DNA from: Anaerolineales bacterium UBA2317
GTDB taxonomy: Bacteria; Chloroflexota; Anaerolineae; Anaerolineales; Villigracilaceae
Reading direction: 5' to 3'
NCBI GenBank assembly: GCA_002345215.1
Contig: DDVH01000052.1
Span: 3,685-67,684, forward strand
DNA length: 64,000 nt
Below the pieces are notes generated by a model, which saw only the letters and a program-made list of their open reading frames with translations, was not told where the DNA came from and made no database searches. This document shows positions 1 through 7,671 of this stretch, in pieces; within the stretch, counting starts at the first letter, position 1, and each line of letters opens with the position of its first letter. The position numbers and the translations under genes were made by a program.

Positions 1-718
1 TAGAGATTGCGCCAGTCTCTTCGGATACGACCAATGCAATTGCATCACTATTTTCAGAAGTTCCTAAGGCGGCTCGATGACGTAATCCCATTTGACGTTC
101 AGGCGTGCGATTCAAAATTCCGCTAGCAGATAAAGGTAAGACACATGCCGCCGCTGTAACTTTTGAGTTGACGATAATCACGCCACCATCATGTAACGGT
201 GTGTTTGGATAAAAAATTTGTAACAATAATTCAGGCGTCACTTTGGCATTTAGTTGCACGCCAGTTTGTGAAAATTCTTCGAGATTATCTAAACGTTGTA
301 ACACAATCAATGCACCATGTTGGCGAGCGGATAATCTGGTGGTGGCTGTGACGACTGCGCGAATAGTATCTTCTATCCCTGTAGAGTCTGTTGAGGAAAT
401 AGAAACAAAATTCCCCGCGCGTCCGAGGCGTTCTAATGTCCGCCGAATCTCTGGGGCAAATATCACCGGTAAGGCGAGGAGTAATGCTGGCAATGAGTTT
501 TGAGCAATCCACGAGAATGCGGGTAAATCAACGAGGCTGGTTAAGAGAATTAATGCAACCACAAGCAAAATCATGCCGCGTAGTAGTGCCATGGCTTGTG
601 TATCTCTTAATGTATAAAGCAAGGCAAAGAAAATCAGCGTGACGAGCAAAATGTCTAACATGCTCAACCAGCTGATGCGTTGAAATATAAAAAAGAGATT
701 GTTTAGAAAATCAGTCAC
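1..718 (-). CDS. cdaA: Diadenylate cyclase CdaA, 3' end cut off by the window
   Basis: Makes cyclic di-AMP from two ATP at the inner face of the membrane. Reading leftward from a GTG at 718, about 239 codons are present. The protein starts with a hydrophobic region of about three membrane segments (residues 20-90, including LDILLVTLIFF), as in CdaA, and continues into the DAC domain. The two catalytic motifs are visible: LHDGGVII (the DGA motif, here DGG) and GLRHRAALG (RHR). The C-terminus lies beyond base 1. GTG is chosen because it gives the usual CdaA N-terminus; no ATG lies upstream in frame before a non-coding gap, and the next candidate (ATG about 20 codons in) would remove the segment preceding the first helix. 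coaE lies 97 bases upstream in the same direction and may be co-transcribed. The family assignment is firm. Confidence 0.93.
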   Translation of the reverse strand, partial: MTDFLNNLFFIFQRISWLSMLDILLVTLIFFALLYTLRDTQAMALLRGMILLVVALILLTSLVDLPAFSWIAQNSLPALLLALPVIFAPEIRRTLERLGRAGNFVSISSTDSTGIEDTIRAVVTATTRLSARQHGALIVLQRLDNLEEFSQTGVQLNAKVTPELLLQIFYPNTPLHDGGVIIVNSKVTAAACVLPLSASGILNRTPERQMGLRHRAALGTSENSDAIALVVSEETGAIS

Positions 719-814
719 GATATATTCGGGCTAGTTATAACAGTTACAGATTAACCCCAGTTAACTATTACAAAAGCCCAACCTTAAGAAAATTTTGTCA
801 CATTAGGTGACGTG

Positions 815-1981
815 TTAAATTGGTCGTAAAACTCTATCTTGTCTTAATTGTTTGAAGAACAAACCACTTCCAGCAGATGTAGATTCGATGGCGGCATCTT
901 GCCAGGCTTGCACACCTAATGTTTCCGGTGTACGTTTTTCATAACCCAATTTTTGCCAAACAGTTTCTTGATTTGCAAGTTCGTTCAATGCAAAAATTAA
1001 GGAGGCTTCACTTTGCAATTCAGCAGATGCTTTTTCAACACCTTCAATTAAAACTTCGAGCGCTTTGGCGGTGTCAATATTTTCTTCTAAGAAAATATCA
1101 CTTGTGCGGGTGACTAAGTTTTCTACTTGCCAACCTGCCACTCCTGCCATTTGGTCACCGATTTGTAAAAGCATATAAGCTTTTTCGCCAAACGATTCCA
1201 TTACATCATCAACAGACATACTTCTTTTGCCTTTACTTAAACGCGTAATTAATTCAGCAATTACAGAAGCGTGTTTGGGTTTGCCACGTACTACTGTAAA
1301 GTCACCAGTTAATTCTTTGGCAACTTTTACCGGTTTCATTTTTTGAACCGTGTCATCACTGGCATCTTTTTCTTTTGCGCCGGGGATAATTTGCTTCCAC
1401 GCTTCGCTCACTTGTTTCCACAAATCATCATACGAACCAGTATTGGTGATGACCATATTTGCGACAGTCACTTTTTGACTTTGTGGCGATTGCGAATGGA
1501 TTCTTTCCAAAGCCTGCTCACGAGATAAACCACGCTTCTTTATCAAACGTTCAACCTGCGTCTCCTCTGGAGCATTTGTCACCCAGATAGAATCGCACAC
1601 ATTTCTTAAATCGCCCTCCAAAAGTTTAATGGCTTCAATCACAATCACGGATTGGGTTGCACGTTTCACCAAAATATCTGCCGCCTGACGAACCAATGGA
1701 TGCACAATATCTTCTAATTGGCGCATCGCTTCAGGGTCACTGAAAACTAAATTGCCAAGTTTGGCGCGGTCAATTTCGTTATCTTTGTTTAAGATCCACT
1801 TGCCGAATTTATCAATTACTTGTTGATAACCCGGCGCGCCTTTGGCATAGACGCGATGCGTCAAAGCATCTGCATCAATAGTGTATGCGCCTAAATGTTC
1901 CAACATGCGACGCACCACACTTTTTCCGGTGGCGATGTTTCCAGTGAGACCAATGACGAATTTTCCAGGTATGCTACTCAA
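815..1981 (-). CDS. coaE: Dephospho-CoA kinase with C-terminal GNAT-like domain
   Basis: The N-terminal 200 residues are dephospho-CoA kinase, the last step of coenzyme A synthesis (ATP plus dephospho-CoA). The P-loop GLTGNIATGKS is near residue 11, followed by DADALTHRVY and the lid region with VERLIKKRGLS. The family is usually about 200 residues, but this protein has 388. After a Lys/Asp-rich linker (about 200-225) comes a second domain beginning DFTVVRGKPKHASVIAEL, with a GVAGWQVENLVTR strand-turn and a late LGYEKR element. It reads like a GNAT acetyltransferase fold, although no clear acetyl-CoA loop is obvious. The start is TTG at 1981, preceded by an AAGGA site. The kinase call is firm; the second domain's function is unknown. 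Confidence 0.92.
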   Translation of the reverse strand: MSSIPGKFVIGLTGNIATGKSVVRRMLEHLGAYTIDADALTHRVYAKGAPGYQQVIDKFGKWILNKDNEIDRAKLGNLVFSDPEAMRQLEDIVHPLVRQAADILVKRATQSVIVIEAIKLLEGDLRNVCDSIWVTNAPEETQVERLIKKRGLSREQALERIHSQSPQSQKVTVANMVITNTGSYDDLWKQVSEAWKQIIPGAKEKDASDDTVQKMKPVKVAKELTGDFTVVRGKPKHASVIAELITRLSKGKRSMSVDDVMESFGEKAYMLLQIGDQMAGVAGWQVENLVTRTSDIFLEENIDTAKALEVLIEGVEKASAELQSEASLIFALNELANQETVWQKLGYEKRTPETLGVQAWQDAAIESTSAGSGLFFKQLRQDRVLRPI

Positions 1982-2083
1982 GGGGGGTCCTTATATTTCT
2001 TCCTATTTTATCAAACTAAATAAGGATTTCACAGTCTAAAGCCCAAAACAAAACTGAAAACTGCAACATTTTAGGAGAATAAC

Positions 2084-2112
2084 TTGCACTTTCCCCTTTA
2101 CGAGTGTATTAT
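2084..2112 (+). promoter_or_regulatory. Sigma-70 promoter of rnpB
   Basis: TTGCAC at 2084-2089 and TATTAT at 2107-2112 are separated by exactly 17 bases. The expected start six to seven bases after the -10 box falls on 2118-2119, which is the first base of the RNase P P1 helix. The agreement between promoter and RNA end supports both calls. Confidence 0.8.
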
Positions 2113-2117
2113 CAACT

Positions 2118-2536
2118 CACCTCAGGTTGGTTGGGCAATCGCGGTTCTGCGTTGACGGAATCGAGGAAAGTCCGCACTCCTATAGAGCACGGCGTCGGAT
2201 AGCATCCGGGGCGGGTACAACCTGCCGGATAAGGGCCACAGAAACAAACAGCATTCTTCGGGATGTGATGGTGAAAAGGTGGTGTAAGAGACCACCAGCG
2301 CGCACAGCAATGTGTGTGGCTAGGTAACCCCCGCCGGGAGCAAGGCCAAGCAGGAGCAAGTTCGTCTGTGGACGATGGGAAGCGGCTCGTTTCCATACGT
2401 ACCACTTCCAAGCGTGGGAGTGGTCAGCTCCGGGTAGGCTGCATTGAGCGATGTGGCGACACGTCGCCCAGAGAGATGATTGCACAGATGACGCGAGTCA
2501 TTGGACAGAATGCGGCTTATAGACCAGCCTGAGGTG
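2118..2536 (+). ncRNA. rnpB: RNase P RNA (M1 RNA), bacterial type A
   Basis: This is the catalytic RNA of RNase P, which matures tRNA 5' ends. Conserved elements in order are: GAGGAAAGTCCGCACTC at about 2161 (P4/CR-I), ACAGAAAC at about 2239, GGTAACCCCCGCCGGGAG at about 2324, and the 3' universal segment AGAATGCGGCTTATAG at about 2507. The ends were set by the P1 helix: CACCTCAGGTTGG (2118-2130) pairs with CCAGCCTGAGGTG (2524-2536) with one G-U pair. Length is about 419 nt, normal for the family. Open reading frames inside this stretch are spurious. A promoter lies immediately upstream, and a partial copy of the 3' end follows. Confidence 0.97.
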
Positions 2537-2579
2537 GTTTATCTCATTATTATTTATAAAAAAGAAAATGCTTTATAAA

Positions 2580-2637
2580 TTGGACAGAACCCCACATGGG
2601 GGCGCGTTGCGTTTATAGATCAGCCTGAGATGGTTTT
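2580..2637 (+). repeat. Partial duplicate of the rnpB 3' end
   Basis: TTGGACAGAA at 2580-2589 is identical to 2501-2510 inside rnpB. TTATAGA-CAGCCTGAG-TGGTTT at about 2613-2636 matches 2517-2540 with two substitutions. Between the two halves the copy carries about 18 extra bases including the small palindrome CCCCACATGGGG. The duplicated strand can still pair with the 5' side of P1, with one mismatch. Confidence 0.8.
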
Positions 2638-2676
2638 GTTTAGTTGGTTAGTTATTAGTTTGATAGTTGAAGTTGT

Positions 2677-2706
2677 AGGTCACGCTTGTAGCGTGACCTT
2701 TATTTT
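2677..2706 (+). terminator. Rho-independent terminator after rnpB
   Basis: A perfect 10-bp stem AGGTCACGCT / AGCGTGACCT (2677-2686 and 2690-2699) with a TGT loop is followed by TTATTTTTTAT. The T-run lies on the + side only, so it ends transcription of rnpB. It lies just beyond the 3' end of the convergent EAL gene. Confidence 0.85.
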
Positions 2707-3459
2707 TTATCCAAAATTAACCACGGGCAATTCTTCAAATGCCGGTTTGGCAAATAAATATCCCTGAAACAGAGTCACGCCTAAATCTTGTAATGAAGCG
2801 AACTCATCTTTTGTTTCAATTCCTTCAGCAATGATTCTTATATCCAATTCACGGCAGACTTGAATAATGCTGTTGACAATCGTGTGTTTGATACGGTCTT
2901 TATCAATGTTGCGAGTCAATGCCATATCTAACTTGACATAATTGGGTTGAAATTTTGCCAATAAATTCAAACCTGAATATCCCGCACCAAAATCATCAAT
3001 GGCAGTTAAGAATCCGCGATGTTTATATTCTTTCATAATGGCATCTAGGTGCAAAGGGTCACTCACTTTTTCACCTTCTGTCACTTCAAAAATAATTTTC
3101 TCAACAGGAAAATGATATTCTTTCGCGGCTTGTAACGTTGTGCGAATACAGGTTTCAGGTTGATAAACTGCGTTTGGTAAAAAATTGATATTCAAAAAAG
3201 ATTGCATTTCAAGTTCAGAAGCCGTTTTGATGGCTTTCACGCGACAGGCTTGGTCAAAACGATAACGATTATGTTCATGCACTTGTGAAAGTATCGAACT
3301 CGCGGGTTCGTTGTTTGGTCCGCGCACGAGTGCTTCGTAAGAAAAAATAGTTTTATAGGTTGTATCAATAATCGGCTGAAACGCCATACTAAAATCAAAG
3401 CCGAGCCCGGCACCTGCCGCACACTCAGCACACGAAAGAGGAAAATAACCAGAGGACAT
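2707..3459 (-). CDS. EAL-domain cyclic di-GMP phosphodiesterase
   Basis: Hydrolyses cyclic di-GMP to pGpG in the cytoplasm. At 250 residues it is almost entirely one EAL domain. Visible catalytic and binding motifs are YEALVRG (the EAL Glu, about residue 42), NINFLP, FEVTEGE, IDDFGAGYSG, YVKLDM, IIAEGIETKDE and LFQGYLFAKP, so all metal-binding acids and the general-base Lys appear intact and activity is expected. Before the domain is a short CAECAAGAG segment that could bind a metal or be structural. No transmembrane or separate sensor domain is seen. The gene is convergent with rnpB and divergent from the HypA-like gene. Its partner cyclase is not in this window. Confidence 0.92.
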   Translation of the reverse strand: MSSGYFPLSCAECAAGAGLGFDFSMAFQPIIDTTYKTIFSYEALVRGPNNEPASSILSQVHEHNRYRFDQACRVKAIKTASELEMQSFLNINFLPNAVYQPETCIRTTLQAAKEYHFPVEKIIFEVTEGEKVSDPLHLDAIMKEYKHRGFLTAIDDFGAGYSGLNLLAKFQPNYVKLDMALTRNIDKDRIKHTIVNSIIQVCRELDIRIIAEGIETKDEFASLQDLGVTLFQGYLFAKPAFEELPVVNFG

Positions 3460-3497
3460 GCCTAGATTTTAATAGAATATTTTTGAAATTGAAAAGG

Positions 3498-3525
3498 TTT
3501 GATTAAAGAATTTTTATTTTATAAT
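3498..3525 (+). promoter_or_regulatory. Promoter of the HypA-like gene, probably leaderless
   Basis: A perfect TATAAT is at 3520-3525, with a weak TTTGAT at 3498-3503 (16-base spacer). The ATG begins at 3536, ten bases after the box, so the transcript would carry only a few bases before the start codon. No Shine-Dalgarno sequence is present. Confidence 0.6.
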
Positions 3526-3535
3526 CACATACTCT

Positions 3536-3847
3536 ATGCAAATTCATCCACGTCTTGTTGCAATCCATCAACGAGTCAGCCAAAAACCTTTACAAAATAT
3601 CTCAATTGCTGTTGGCGAACTTGTCCCATTCGATGAGTCTAATCTTCGTGCACAATGGCATGAACTTGTAAAAAATACTTCGCTTGAACAAACGCCATTA
3701 ACCATTCGCATCATCCCTGCTGAACAACAATGTATGGTTTGCTTTCTAAAATATCATCCTGTTGAAAAAGAGACTGCTTGCCCGCAATGTAAAAGCGTTG
3801 GCGCGAAAATTATTTCAGGTGAGGAATTTTATCTTGATGAAAAATAA
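3536..3847 (+). CDS. HypA/HybF-like zinc protein without the nickel site
   Basis: HypA delivers nickel to NiFe hydrogenase and urease. This 103-residue protein has the HypA core: the strand-forming ISIAVGELVPF, the WHELVKNTSLEQ helix, and a zinc ribbon with C66-x2-C69 and C82-x2-C85, ending ISGEEFYL. HypA proteins begin Met-His-Glu, which binds nickel. Here the N-terminus is MQIHPRLVAIHQ and lacks that motif. No hydrogenase, urease or other hyp gene is visible in the window. The gene overlaps the next one by 11 bases. It may be a divergent HypA used with a hydrogenase encoded elsewhere, or a zinc-ribbon paralogue with another role. The family call is fairly sure; the function is open. Confidence 0.75.
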   Translation: MQIHPRLVAIHQRVSQKPLQNISIAVGELVPFDESNLRAQWHELVKNTSLEQTPLTIRIIPAEQQCMVCFLKYHPVEKETACPQCKSVGAKIISGEEFYLDEK

Positions 3848-4820
3848 AATCTTTTTGATTTTCTTAACGTTCAGCCTTTATGCCTGTAACTTACCCGCTT
3901 CGACTCCTACGCCAGACCTGCTTGCTACACTTTCGGCATCTACTCCCATTCCAGCGGATTCAAACCCACTGCCGACGATTCCAGTATCCTCAAACGGCGA
4001 ACCGATTGGAAAAATTGCCTACACTTGTCAAATTTTCAAAGCACAAGCCAGCAATCAGATTTGCATTATCAATGCTGATGGAAGCGGATTTAGAAGATTA
4101 ACGGTTGACAATACAAAGCAACATTACTATCCATCCGTTGCACCAGATGGATTAAGTGTTGTCTATGCCGCGTTTCGTGAACCAAATATTTATGAAATTT
4201 ATGAAGTCAATATTGCCAGTGGAGTCATTACTCAGCTAACAGATAGACTTGGCAATTTAAACAGCCCAGAAATTTCACCGAATGGAAACACAATTGTTTT
4301 TAAACTTTCAACACCGAGTGCAAATCAATTGTGGTTGATGAATCGCGATGGCACAAATCCACGACAAATTCCAAATGTCACAGGTTGGGACCCGACTTGG
4401 TCACCGGATGGAAACAAAATATTATTTGCATCAGATATGAACGAAGCAATACAACTTTATACAGTCAATGTAGACGGTAGTGAACTGTTGAAAATCAGCA
4501 ACCTGCCAGCCATCAGAGGAAGAAGCGATTGGTCACCAGATAGCAGTTTCATCGTCACATATTCTGGTCAGCCATGGAATCGTGATGTCTATATCATGAA
4601 TGCAGATGGAACGAATACAAGAATGTTGAGTCCAACGGGAGGCAATTCACAAGGACCAAGTATTTCGCCAGATGGTGGGTGGGTAGCCTTTACTTCCTAT
4701 TTTGACCAATACCGTGTAGACAATGGCTGTGAAATCTATATAATGAGAGTGGATGGCACGGATGTGCGCCGACTAACAAATAATGATTATTGTGATTATC
4801 AACCCCGTTGGGGTCCGTGA
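3837..4820 (+). CDS. TolB-like beta-propeller lipoprotein
   Basis: Secreted lipoprotein of 327 residues. The start at 3837 gives MKNKIFLIFLTFSLYAC, a clear signal peptide with the lipobox Cys near residue 17, followed by a Ser/Thr/Pro linker (ASTPTPDLLATLSAS). An upstream in-frame start at 3762 would bury the signal peptide and is rejected. The rest is a run of WD40/PD40-type blades of the pattern (I/L)xxMNxDGTNxRxL followed by SPDGxxxxF, at least six times (for example CIINADGSGFRRLT, LWLMNRDGTNPRQI, IYIMRVDGTDVRRLT). Such TolB/DPP-IV-like propellers usually bind proteins or glycans at the cell surface. No enzymatic residues were recognised. It overlaps the HypA-like gene by 11 bases. Confidence 0.85.
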   Translation: MKNKIFLIFLTFSLYACNLPASTPTPDLLATLSASTPIPADSNPLPTIPVSSNGEPIGKIAYTCQIFKAQASNQICIINADGSGFRRLTVDNTKQHYYPSVAPDGLSVVYAAFREPNIYEIYEVNIASGVITQLTDRLGNLNSPEISPNGNTIVFKLSTPSANQLWLMNRDGTNPRQIPNVTGWDPTWSPDGNKILFASDMNEAIQLYTVNVDGSELLKISNLPAIRGRSDWSPDSSFIVTYSGQPWNRDVYIMNADGTNTRMLSPTGGNSQGPSISPDGGWVAFTSYFDQYRVDNGCEIYIMRVDGTDVRRLTNNDYCDYQPRWGP

Positions 4821-4826
4821 TATTTT

Positions 4827-4867
4827 GTAGAGGCGAGGTAAGTGCCACGCAGTGGTATATCTCGCCC
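4827..4867. repeat. GTAGRGGCGA-type imperfect palindrome
   Basis: GGCGAG at 4832-4837 pairs with CTCGCC at 4861-4866 around an inner CCAC/GTGG stem. It resembles better copies at 18716, 37244 and 40228. It lies between two co-directional genes. Confidence 0.5.
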
Positions 4868-4881
4868 AAAAGGAGAACAAC

Positions 4882-5700
4882 ATGGAAGTTAAAGGAAAAG
4901 TTGTCATTGTCACTGGAGCATCATCAGGGATTGGTGAAGCGACTGCTCGTGAATTTGGAAAAGAAGGTGCAAAAGTTGTTCTCGCCTCACGGCGTGTTGA
5001 TAAATTACAAACGCTGGCTGAAGAAATAAATAAAATGGGAACTGAAGCCTTAGTTGTTCAAGCGGATTTATCTAAACTCGAAGATATTCAAAAATTAGTT
5101 GCAGAAACACTTGCAAAATTTAATCGCATTGATATTTTGGTAAATAATGCAGGCTTCGGACGTTTAGATTGGTTGGAGAACTTAGACCCCGTCAAAGATA
5201 TTCAAGCACAAATTGATGTAAATGTAATGGGTGTGATTCAAACCACGCGACAAGTGTTGCCAGTGATGATTAAACAACGAAGCGGAAGCATTATCAATAT
5301 GTGTTCGATGGCTGGCTTGGTGGCGACTCCCACTTATACAATTTATGCCGCATCCAAACATGCTGTGCATGGATTTTCCGAAGCCTTACGCCGTGAAGTC
5401 AAACCTTGGGGCATTGATGTTTCATTGATTTATCCCGGTGGTGTGGTGACAGAATTTACGCAACATGCAGGCATCAAACGAAAGACGAATGCAAAGACTC
5501 CAAACTTTATGTTGTTAACTGCTGAACAAGTTGCACAAGCCGTTGTGAAGTTAGTTCATAAACCACGCCGCATGTGGATTATTCCATGGTTATGGGGTGT
5601 GAGTGTGTTTATGAATCGCTTTTTCCCCGGGCTGGTGGATAATACGACTATTAATCGTTTTACGATTCCTGAACGAGAAGATGAGTTGAAGAAAATGTGA
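4882..5700 (+). CDS. Short-chain dehydrogenase/reductase
   Basis: NAD(P)-dependent oxidoreductase of 272 residues. The start at 4882 is preceded by AGGAG at 4871-4875. Visible motifs are the Rossmann glycine motif VTGASSGIGEAT near residue 10, an NADP-type ASRR after the second strand, the ADLS segment, NNAGFG, and the catalytic set with Ser in INMCSMAGL and Y155-x3-K159 in YAASKHAVHGF, then YPGGVVTEF. The C-terminal region has a short hydrophobic stretch (IIPWLWGVSVFMNRFF) seen in membrane-associated members. The substrate cannot be told from sequence. It is followed by a composite repeat and the convergent recJ. Confidence 0.88.
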   Translation: MEVKGKVVIVTGASSGIGEATAREFGKEGAKVVLASRRVDKLQTLAEEINKMGTEALVVQADLSKLEDIQKLVAETLAKFNRIDILVNNAGFGRLDWLENLDPVKDIQAQIDVNVMGVIQTTRQVLPVMIKQRSGSIINMCSMAGLVATPTYTIYAASKHAVHGFSEALRREVKPWGIDVSLIYPGGVVTEFTQHAGIKRKTNAKTPNFMLLTAEQVAQAVVKLVHKPRRMWIIPWLWGVSVFMNRFFPGLVDNTTINRFTIPEREDELKKM

Positions 5701-5820
5701 TGTCTTTGTGAGGAGGGTGTTCTTCTCGGCGAAGCAATCTCAAAATTAATTAGAAGATTGCTTCACTTGTGGTCTCGATACGTTGCTTCGCAACTACTCG
5801 ACCAACAAGCTCGCAATGAC
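5701..5820. repeat. GAAGCAATC palindrome interrupted by a GGTCTCGATA repeat
   Basis: The outer element (GAGGAG...GAAGCAATC, TTAATTAGA, GATTGCTTC...GCTCGCAATGAC) matches the uninterrupted copy at 35281-35368. Inside its right arm sits a second element at 5771-5803: GGTCTCGATACG, an inner hairpin TTGC-TTC-GCAA, then CTACTCGACC. That second element recurs at 23761-23901. Confidence 0.8.
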
Positions 5821-5823
5821 AAG

Positions 5824-7533
5824 TTAACTCTTCTTCAAATCCTTCAAATTCAACTGATAACTCACACGCCCATTAAATTCATTTAATTCATACGTAAATA
5901 AAATATCAACGCGTGCAGGTATATTTTTGTGCCAATCGCCCAAACGAAAACCAATCGCATCATGCGTCAAACCTTTTTCATCTTCAAGTGATAACTTGAG
6001 ATGTTTACCTTCCGCGCCGACTGTGCGCGAATTTTTCACTTTGACATTTCTTGCAACAAAACTAGGTTCACGATTTCCATAACCAGTCGGTTCGAGATAA
6101 CGTAAACATTTTTCATATAACTCAGGACGGATTTCACTCAACGACACTTCCGCATCAGCCGTAAGGGTGGGCTTGAGTTCTGTGCCTGATAGTTTTTCTT
6201 CGGCGACGGATTTCAAACGCAATACTAATTCTGCTAAATTTTCATTCTTAACTGTAAAACCTGCTGCGGCGGCATGACCTCCATGACGGACAAGTAAATC
6301 TGCACATTGGTCGAGAGCATCGGTGATGTGAAATTCTGGAATTGAACGGCATGAGCCACGCGTCTCTTCTTCACCTTTAGAAGCAACAACTGCCGGGCGA
6401 TAATATTTTTCAGTCAGACGAGAAGCGGCGAGACCGATGACTCCTGAATTAAAACTTTCGTCTACTGCAAAAAGTAAATGCGAATCTTTATCTTGACTCG
6501 TTGCAATTTCTTCGGCGCGCGTTTGCATGTCACGCGTAATGCGTTGACGTTCTCGATTTTGCATTTCTAATTGCTGAGCCAATTCACCTGCTTTGAAAAC
6601 ATCGGTTGTAGTCAATAGCTCAAAAGAGGCGAGTGCTTCTTTTAATCTACCCGATGCATTCAAGCGTGGACCTAAACGAAAGCCGATATCCATGGCGGTG
6701 ATTTTTGGAACTGATAATTCTGAAACGCCAGCGAGTGAAAACAAACCTTGTCTCGTCGTCTGCCGCATTTGACGAAGCCCGCGCTTCACTAACACGCGAT
6801 TTTCACCGACCAAGGGAGCCAAATCCGCGACGGTTCCAAGTGCGACCAAATCAAGTAACCAATCTAAATCATTCATCATCGGATTTTGCACGCTGAATAG
6901 TGCTTCGGCAATTTTGTAGGCAATGCCTACGCCTGCTAAATCTTTGTCAGGATAAATATCTCCATGTTGTTTGGGATTGATAACCGCAAACGCTTCTGGT
7001 AAGTTTTCGCCGTCAGGGTGGTGATGGTCACTGATAATTAAATCTAGTCCAATGTTCTTTGCATGCAATGCTTCACTCGGTGAACGAATTCCACAATCTA
7101 CACTAATAACTAACTTTATGCCGCGTGATTTCAAATCATCTAATGCGTTGGGATTTAATCCATAGCCTTCTTCAAAACGATTTGGAATATAACTTTCAAC
7201 ATTTGCATCTAATCTTCTCAATGCATCTACCAACAAAGCCGTAGCCGTAACTCCATCTACGTCATAGTCACCATAAATGGCAATGGGTTCATTATTTTTG
7301 ATTGCGAATTGAATCCTATCAATCGCTTTTTCCATTCCAGTCATTTGAAATGGATTGGTATCAATGTTTGGTTTTCCATTTAAGAAATTTTTTGATTCTT
7401 CATACGTTGCGAATCCGCGATTGAAAAGAATCTGCCGCAAGATGGGAGGAAATTTTTCAAGTGCTGAATCAGCTTCCCCCGTAATGTGAGGCGGGATAAT
7501 CCAGCGTTTGTCTCTGGTGATTTCAATGGTCAT
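5824..7533 (-). CDS. recJ: Single-stranded-DNA-specific exonuclease RecJ
   Basis: 5'-3' exonuclease on single-stranded DNA acting in RecF-pathway recombination and mismatch repair. The 569-residue length is typical. Motifs of the DHH/DHHA1 superfamily are in order: AIYGDYDVDGVTATALL (metal site, about residue 85), SVDCGIRS, the DHH motif in LIISDHHHPDGENLP, and the DHHA1 part with RHGGHAAAAGFTV and RGSCRSIP. The C-terminal OB-fold region ends VSYQLNLKDLKKS. The gene is divergent from the membrane gene at 7672 and convergent with the SDR. Nothing suggests inactivation. Confidence 0.95.
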   Translation of the reverse strand: MTIEITRDKRWIIPPHITGEADSALEKFPPILRQILFNRGFATYEESKNFLNGKPNIDTNPFQMTGMEKAIDRIQFAIKNNEPIAIYGDYDVDGVTATALLVDALRRLDANVESYIPNRFEEGYGLNPNALDDLKSRGIKLVISVDCGIRSPSEALHAKNIGLDLIISDHHHPDGENLPEAFAVINPKQHGDIYPDKDLAGVGIAYKIAEALFSVQNPMMNDLDWLLDLVALGTVADLAPLVGENRVLVKRGLRQMRQTTRQGLFSLAGVSELSVPKITAMDIGFRLGPRLNASGRLKEALASFELLTTTDVFKAGELAQQLEMQNRERQRITRDMQTRAEEIATSQDKDSHLLFAVDESFNSGVIGLAASRLTEKYYRPAVVASKGEEETRGSCRSIPEFHITDALDQCADLLVRHGGHAAAAGFTVKNENLAELVLRLKSVAEEKLSGTELKPTLTADAEVSLSEIRPELYEKCLRYLEPTGYGNREPSFVARNVKVKNSRTVGAEGKHLKLSLEDEKGLTHDAIGFRLGDWHKNIPARVDILFTYELNEFNGRVSYQLNLKDLKKS

Positions 7534-7671
7534 AACTTTGTGAGTATAAACTATAAATAAATAGAGAGGAATAAAATTATAAAGCCGTGAGGACTATGAT
7601 GATGCAATTTGCGGACGCATAAATAAAATGTGATATAACATATTAAATTCTCTTCTTAGTTTGGAGGTTTT

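Noticed and set aside
2112..2532. Several open frames on both strands
   Set aside because: They lie entirely within rnpB, which has all conserved RNase P RNA elements.
3762..3836. Longer start for the TolB-like lipoprotein
   Set aside because: It overlaps the HypA-like gene deeply and would place a basic leader before a clear lipoprotein signal peptide.
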